Assembly: GCF_000372965.1 (NCBI RefSeq)
Contig: NZ_KB890024.1
Location: forward strand, 310,001 to 374,000
Length of the DNA: 64,000 nt
Origin: Hoeflea sp. 108
Lineage (GTDB): Bacteria > Pseudomonadota > Alphaproteobacteria > Rhizobiales > Rhizobiaceae
Direction of reading: 5' to 3'
The notes under the pieces: model-generated
What the model was told of the DNA's origin: nothing
The model's input: the letters and a program-made list of their open reading frames with translations, nothing else
The model's database searches: none
Shown: one piece after another, positions 61,537 through 64,000 of the stretch
Position numbering within the stretch: the stretch's first letter is position 1
Layout of the letters: each line of letters starts with the position of its first letter
Position numbers and translations under genes: made by a program

Positions 61537-62815
61537 GCAACGCCTCGTTTCGTGCCTTGTTGATCGGCTTGAGAAGGTAGCTGAGAATGGTCTTTCGGCC
61601 GGTGATGATATCGACCGTCGAAATCATGCCGGGGATGATCGAATACGACTTGCCGTCCTTCTCCAACTCCGAGCGGTCGGTCGAGACGAGCACCTGATAG
61701 TAGGGCTCTCCAGTATTCTGGTCGACGAGGCTGTCGGCGGTGATATTCTGAACCTTGCCGGCAAGGCCGCCGAAGATCGAGAAGTCGTAGGCCGAGACTT
61801 TGATCAGCGCGTGCTGTTCGGGGCGAATGAAGGCAACATCGCGCGGTGAAACGCGGGCCTCCACCAGCAGCGTGTCCGATGTTGGCACGATGCCGGCGAC
61901 GACGGTGCCCGGTTGCACGAAGGCGCCGAGCGTGTTGACGTCGAGCGTGTTGACAATGCCGTCGACGGGCGAGCGGATATCGGTACGCGCGACGCGGTCG
62001 GTAGCACCGCGGATGGTCTCGTCCACGACCGAAAGCTCGGCCAACGCCTGAGTCAGTTCGTCCAGCGCCTCCTGCTGCAACTGCAGTCCGAACTCGTCCA
62101 CCTGAAGCTTGGCTTCGCCAATCGCGGCCTCGGTGCGCTTGATCGTTTCCTGGGCAAGGTTGAGCTGGCCCCTGATTTCAGTCTGCTCGCGGTCGACGCG
62201 GATCTGCTCGGTCTGGGCCATCAACTTGCGCTTGACCATGGAGGTGACGAGCTCGGCCTCCCTGTCGCTGACGGTGAGACTGTCGGTCAGCCGGGTCACG
62301 TTGACCTTGGCTTCGTTGAGTTCCTTCTCGCGCTGGTCGAGGCGCGACTTCAGCACCGAAAGCTTGGTGTCGAAATTCTGTCGCCGCGCCACCAGAAGCT
62401 TCTGCTCGTTCTCGCAGATCTGCGGTGCTGTTTTGACCAACTCGTCCGGGCACATCAGCGGCTCGGCAATCCGGCCTTCCTGCTCCTGCTTGAGGCGGGC
62501 GATGCGGGCGCGCAGCGTCCTCGCTTTCGCCTGTTGCTCGCCAAGGCTGGACTCGTTCAGCGTGTCGTCGAGCCTAACGATGAGATCGTCCTTCTTGACG
62601 ATCTGGCCGACTTTGACGGCGATCTCCTGCACCACGCCGGGTTCGCTCGCCTGCACGATCTGGGTCTTCGAGGCGGGAATGACCTTGCCTTCGCCGCGCG
62701 CGATCTCGTCGACCTCGGCGACCGACGCCCAGATCACGAAGGCGACAAATAGCGCGCCCACGATCAGCACCGCGGCCGATGCAAACAACGGTGGCCGGTC
62801 TTCCCTGGTAATCAT
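61526..62815 (-). CDS. Type I secretion membrane-fusion protein (HlyD family)
   Basis: This 429-residue periplasmic adaptor has one N-terminal transmembrane helix (AAVLIVGALFVAFVIWASVAEV), a lipoyl-like motif (IPASKTQIVQASEPGVVQEIAVKVGQIVKKDDLIVRLD), a long coiled coil (about residues 75-290) and a beta-barrel (DIRSPVDGIVNTLDVNTLGAFVQPGTVVAGIVP). It links the inner-membrane ABC exporter to an outer-membrane TolC. The ABC gene is 56 bp upstream on the same strand. Substrates of these systems are usually RTX or Ca-binding proteins; none is recognised here. Confidence 0.93.
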   Translation of the reverse strand: MITREDRPPLFASAAVLIVGALFVAFVIWASVAEVDEIARGEGKVIPASKTQIVQASEPGVVQEIAVKVGQIVKKDDLIVRLDDTLNESSLGEQQAKARTLRARIARLKQEQEGRIAEPLMCPDELVKTAPQICENEQKLLVARRQNFDTKLSVLKSRLDQREKELNEAKVNVTRLTDSLTVSDREAELVTSMVKRKLMAQTEQIRVDREQTEIRGQLNLAQETIKRTEAAIGEAKLQVDEFGLQLQQEALDELTQALAELSVVDETIRGATDRVARTDIRSPVDGIVNTLDVNTLGAFVQPGTVVAGIVPTSDTLLVEARVSPRDVAFIRPEQHALIKVSAYDFSIFGGLAGKVQNITADSLVDQNTGEPYYQVLVSTDRSELEKDGKSYSIIPGMISTVDIITGRKTILSYLLKPINKARNEALRER

Positions 62816-62871
62816 GTTCTCCCCATTATATTGAACGAATTCAATATAACACTCCCCGCCAGTGCCTGCCC

Positions 62872-64000
62872 TCAGCCGTTAGGCTTCTGCAGTGCCTGAA
62901 TGACTTTTTCTTTTGGCCCGTCTGCAACGATGCGACCCTGCTCGACCACGATAAGGCGGTCGACGATCTCAAGCATACTGTAGCGATGGGTCGAGATGAT
63001 CAGTGTCGTCTTGTCGTCGAACGCTGTTTTCAATTGCCTGATCAGTAGCCGCTCGGAGGCAAGGTCCATCGAACCCGAGGGTTCGTCAAGGAACACGATC
63101 TTCGGCTTGGTCATCAGCAGGCGGGCAATCGCGACCGCCTGTCGCTGGCCGCCGGAAAGATTGGTGCCACGCTCCCCAACATTCATGTCGTAGCCGCGCG
63201 GATGGCGCGAGACGAAGTCATCGACGCCGGCCGCCTTGGCGGCGGCGATGATGTCCTCGTCGCTGGCCTCCGGCCGCGCCATCAGGAGGTTTTCCTTGAT
63301 CGTACCCGAGAACAGGTCGCCGGCCTGCGCGACAATGCCGACGGCGGCGCGAACTTCTGATGGATGATATTGGCGCACATCGATGCCGTCGAGCAGCAGT
63401 TCGCCCGAAGTCGGCAGGTACAGGCGTCCGATCAGGCGTCCGAAGGTGGTCTTGCCGGAGCCGATCCGACCGATGATACCGACGCGTTCGCCGGGATTGA
63501 CCGTCAGGTTGACGCCTGTCAGCACTTCGGTTTCCGTGCCGGGATAGGCGAAGCCCACATTGCGCAAGGTCAGCGCGCCCATGCGGATCGGCCGGTTGAC
63601 GAAGCCGACCGTGTCAGGGCGGTCTTCCGGCTGCTGCATGATGGTGTTTAGCACCTTGAGCGACAGCATCGCCTGGCGGAAGCGCGAGATGGTCATGGCC
63701 AGCTGGCCGAGCGGGGCCACGGCGCGGCCCGACAGCATGACGGCAGCGATGATGGCGCCGGTCGAAACTGCCCCCTTGTCGAAGGCGTAGGCGCCGGCGA
63801 CGACGAGCGCCACGGTCACCAGCTGCTGGATGAAAGCCGTGAAGTTGGCTGCTGCGGCCGACAGCTCCTTGATCTTCTCCGAGGTGTTGGCGGCGTTCTT
63901 GGAGTGCTCGCGCCACTTGCGCAGCAGATAGGCTTCAGCGCGCAGCGACTTGATCGTCTCGACCGTCGAGATCGACTCGACCAGCAGCGACTGGCGCTGC
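62872..64000 (-). CDS. Type I secretion ABC permease/ATPase (N-terminally incomplete)
   Basis: The gene continues beyond the window; about 375 residues are visible. They include the end of the membrane domain (LVESISTVETIKSLRAEAYLLRKWREHSK; FIQQLVTVALVVAGAYAF) and the complete nucleotide-binding domain: Walker A (GRIGSGKTTFGRL), Q-loop (VAQAGDLFSG), signature (NLSGGQRQAVAIARL), Walker B (IVFLDEPSGSMDL) and switch His (ISTHR). The VETIKSL segment is typical of LapB/HlyB-type exporters. It pairs with the HlyD gene behind it. Confidence 0.93.
   Translation of the reverse strand, partial: QRQSLLVESISTVETIKSLRAEAYLLRKWREHSKNAANTSEKIKELSAAAANFTAFIQQLVTVALVVAGAYAFDKGAVSTGAIIAAVMLSGRAVAPLGQLAMTISRFRQAMLSLKVLNTIMQQPEDRPDTVGFVNRPIRMGALTLRNVGFAYPGTETEVLTGVNLTVNPGERVGIIGRIGSGKTTFGRLIGRLYLPTSGELLLDGIDVRQYHPSEVRAAVGIVAQAGDLFSGTIKENLLMARPEASDEDIIAAAKAAGVDDFVSRHPRGYDMNVGERGTNLSGGQRQAVAIARLLMTKPKIVFLDEPSGSMDLASERLLIRQLKTAFDDKTTLIISTHRYSMLEIVDRLIVVEQGRIVADGPKEKVIQALQKPNG

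Noticed and set aside
59944..64000. The His-rich protein as substrate of the adjacent type I exporter
   Set aside because: It has an N-terminal signal peptide and no RTX repeats or C-terminal secretion signal, so Sec export is more likely. Adjacency alone is weak.

Overview
This GC-rich window appears to be ordinary chromosome from an alphaproteobacterium of the order Hyphomicrobiales (Rhizobiales), most like Mesorhizobium, Aminobacter or related Phyllobacteriaceae. The evidence is the gene content and order: lptC-lptA-lptB-rpoN-hpf-ptsN, sppA-ihfB-lapA, cysG-DUF2849-cysI-cysH-DUF934, an OlsB-type ornithine-lipid acyltransferase, a Zur-type regulator, two RpoH-type promoters and a ROSE-like thermosensor before a small heat-shock gene. 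I found no tRNA, rRNA, prophage, insertion sequence or CRISPR array.

Layout. 1-3.7 kb: end of a sugar ABC transporter operon (ATPase, TIM-barrel isomerase, Gfo/Idh/MocA dehydrogenase, aldo/keto reductase). 3.9-8 kb: zur, a LysE exporter and polA. 8.2-12.6 kb: a possible Cys-containing microprotein, an orphan Tat-dependent peptide-type binding protein, a divergent LysR regulator, a phytanoyl-CoA-type dioxygenase and a GNAT enzyme. 12.8-17.3 kb: a likely structured small RNA, an M20 peptidase, a short RNase D, several small envelope or cytosolic proteins and a decayed doxX gene. 17.4-22 kb: a class A penicillin-binding protein and a CPA2/Kef-type antiporter. 22.3-27 kb: the assimilatory sulfate reduction operon. 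27-33.3 kb: grpE, a TRIC-like channel, NDH-2, an sdpRI-like pair with an apparently leaderless promoter, an SRPBCC protein, a frameshifted mmcQ/yjbR and olsB. 33.5-39.5 kb: a hybrid histidine kinase, an SH3 protein, and lspA with two RNA methyltransferases. 39.7-44 kb: a WYL regulator, VOC and EVE proteins, an ornithine cyclodeaminase homologue, lapA, ihfB and sppA. 44.2-49.4 kb: LPS export and nitrogen-regulation genes. 49.5-53 kb: DUF1150, hsp20, nucleoside hydrolase, a LysE exporter and ribokinase. 53-55.3 kb: an operon of four small exported proteins behind an AT-rich, palindrome-bearing leader. 55.3-59.8 kb: alkylation and base-excision repair genes, small proteins and a transglutaminase-like protease. 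59.9-64 kb: a His/Asp-rich exported protein and a type I secretion ABC/HlyD pair coupled to a ribbon-helix-helix/PAS protein.

The genes that work together most clearly are the cys operon (siroheme made by CysG serves the CysI sulfite reductase, which takes sulfite from the APS-reductase-type CysH), the lpt operon (LptC, LptA and LptB export lipopolysaccharide), and nucleoside hydrolase plus ribokinase (ribose salvage). The least explained parts, and the best candidates for undescribed biology, are the four-gene exported-protein operon at 53.07-54.89 kb, the histidine-repeat protein at 59.94-60.70 kb, the C-rich-loop RNA at 12.79-12.94 kb and the PAS protein tied to type I secretion at 60.90-61.54 kb.
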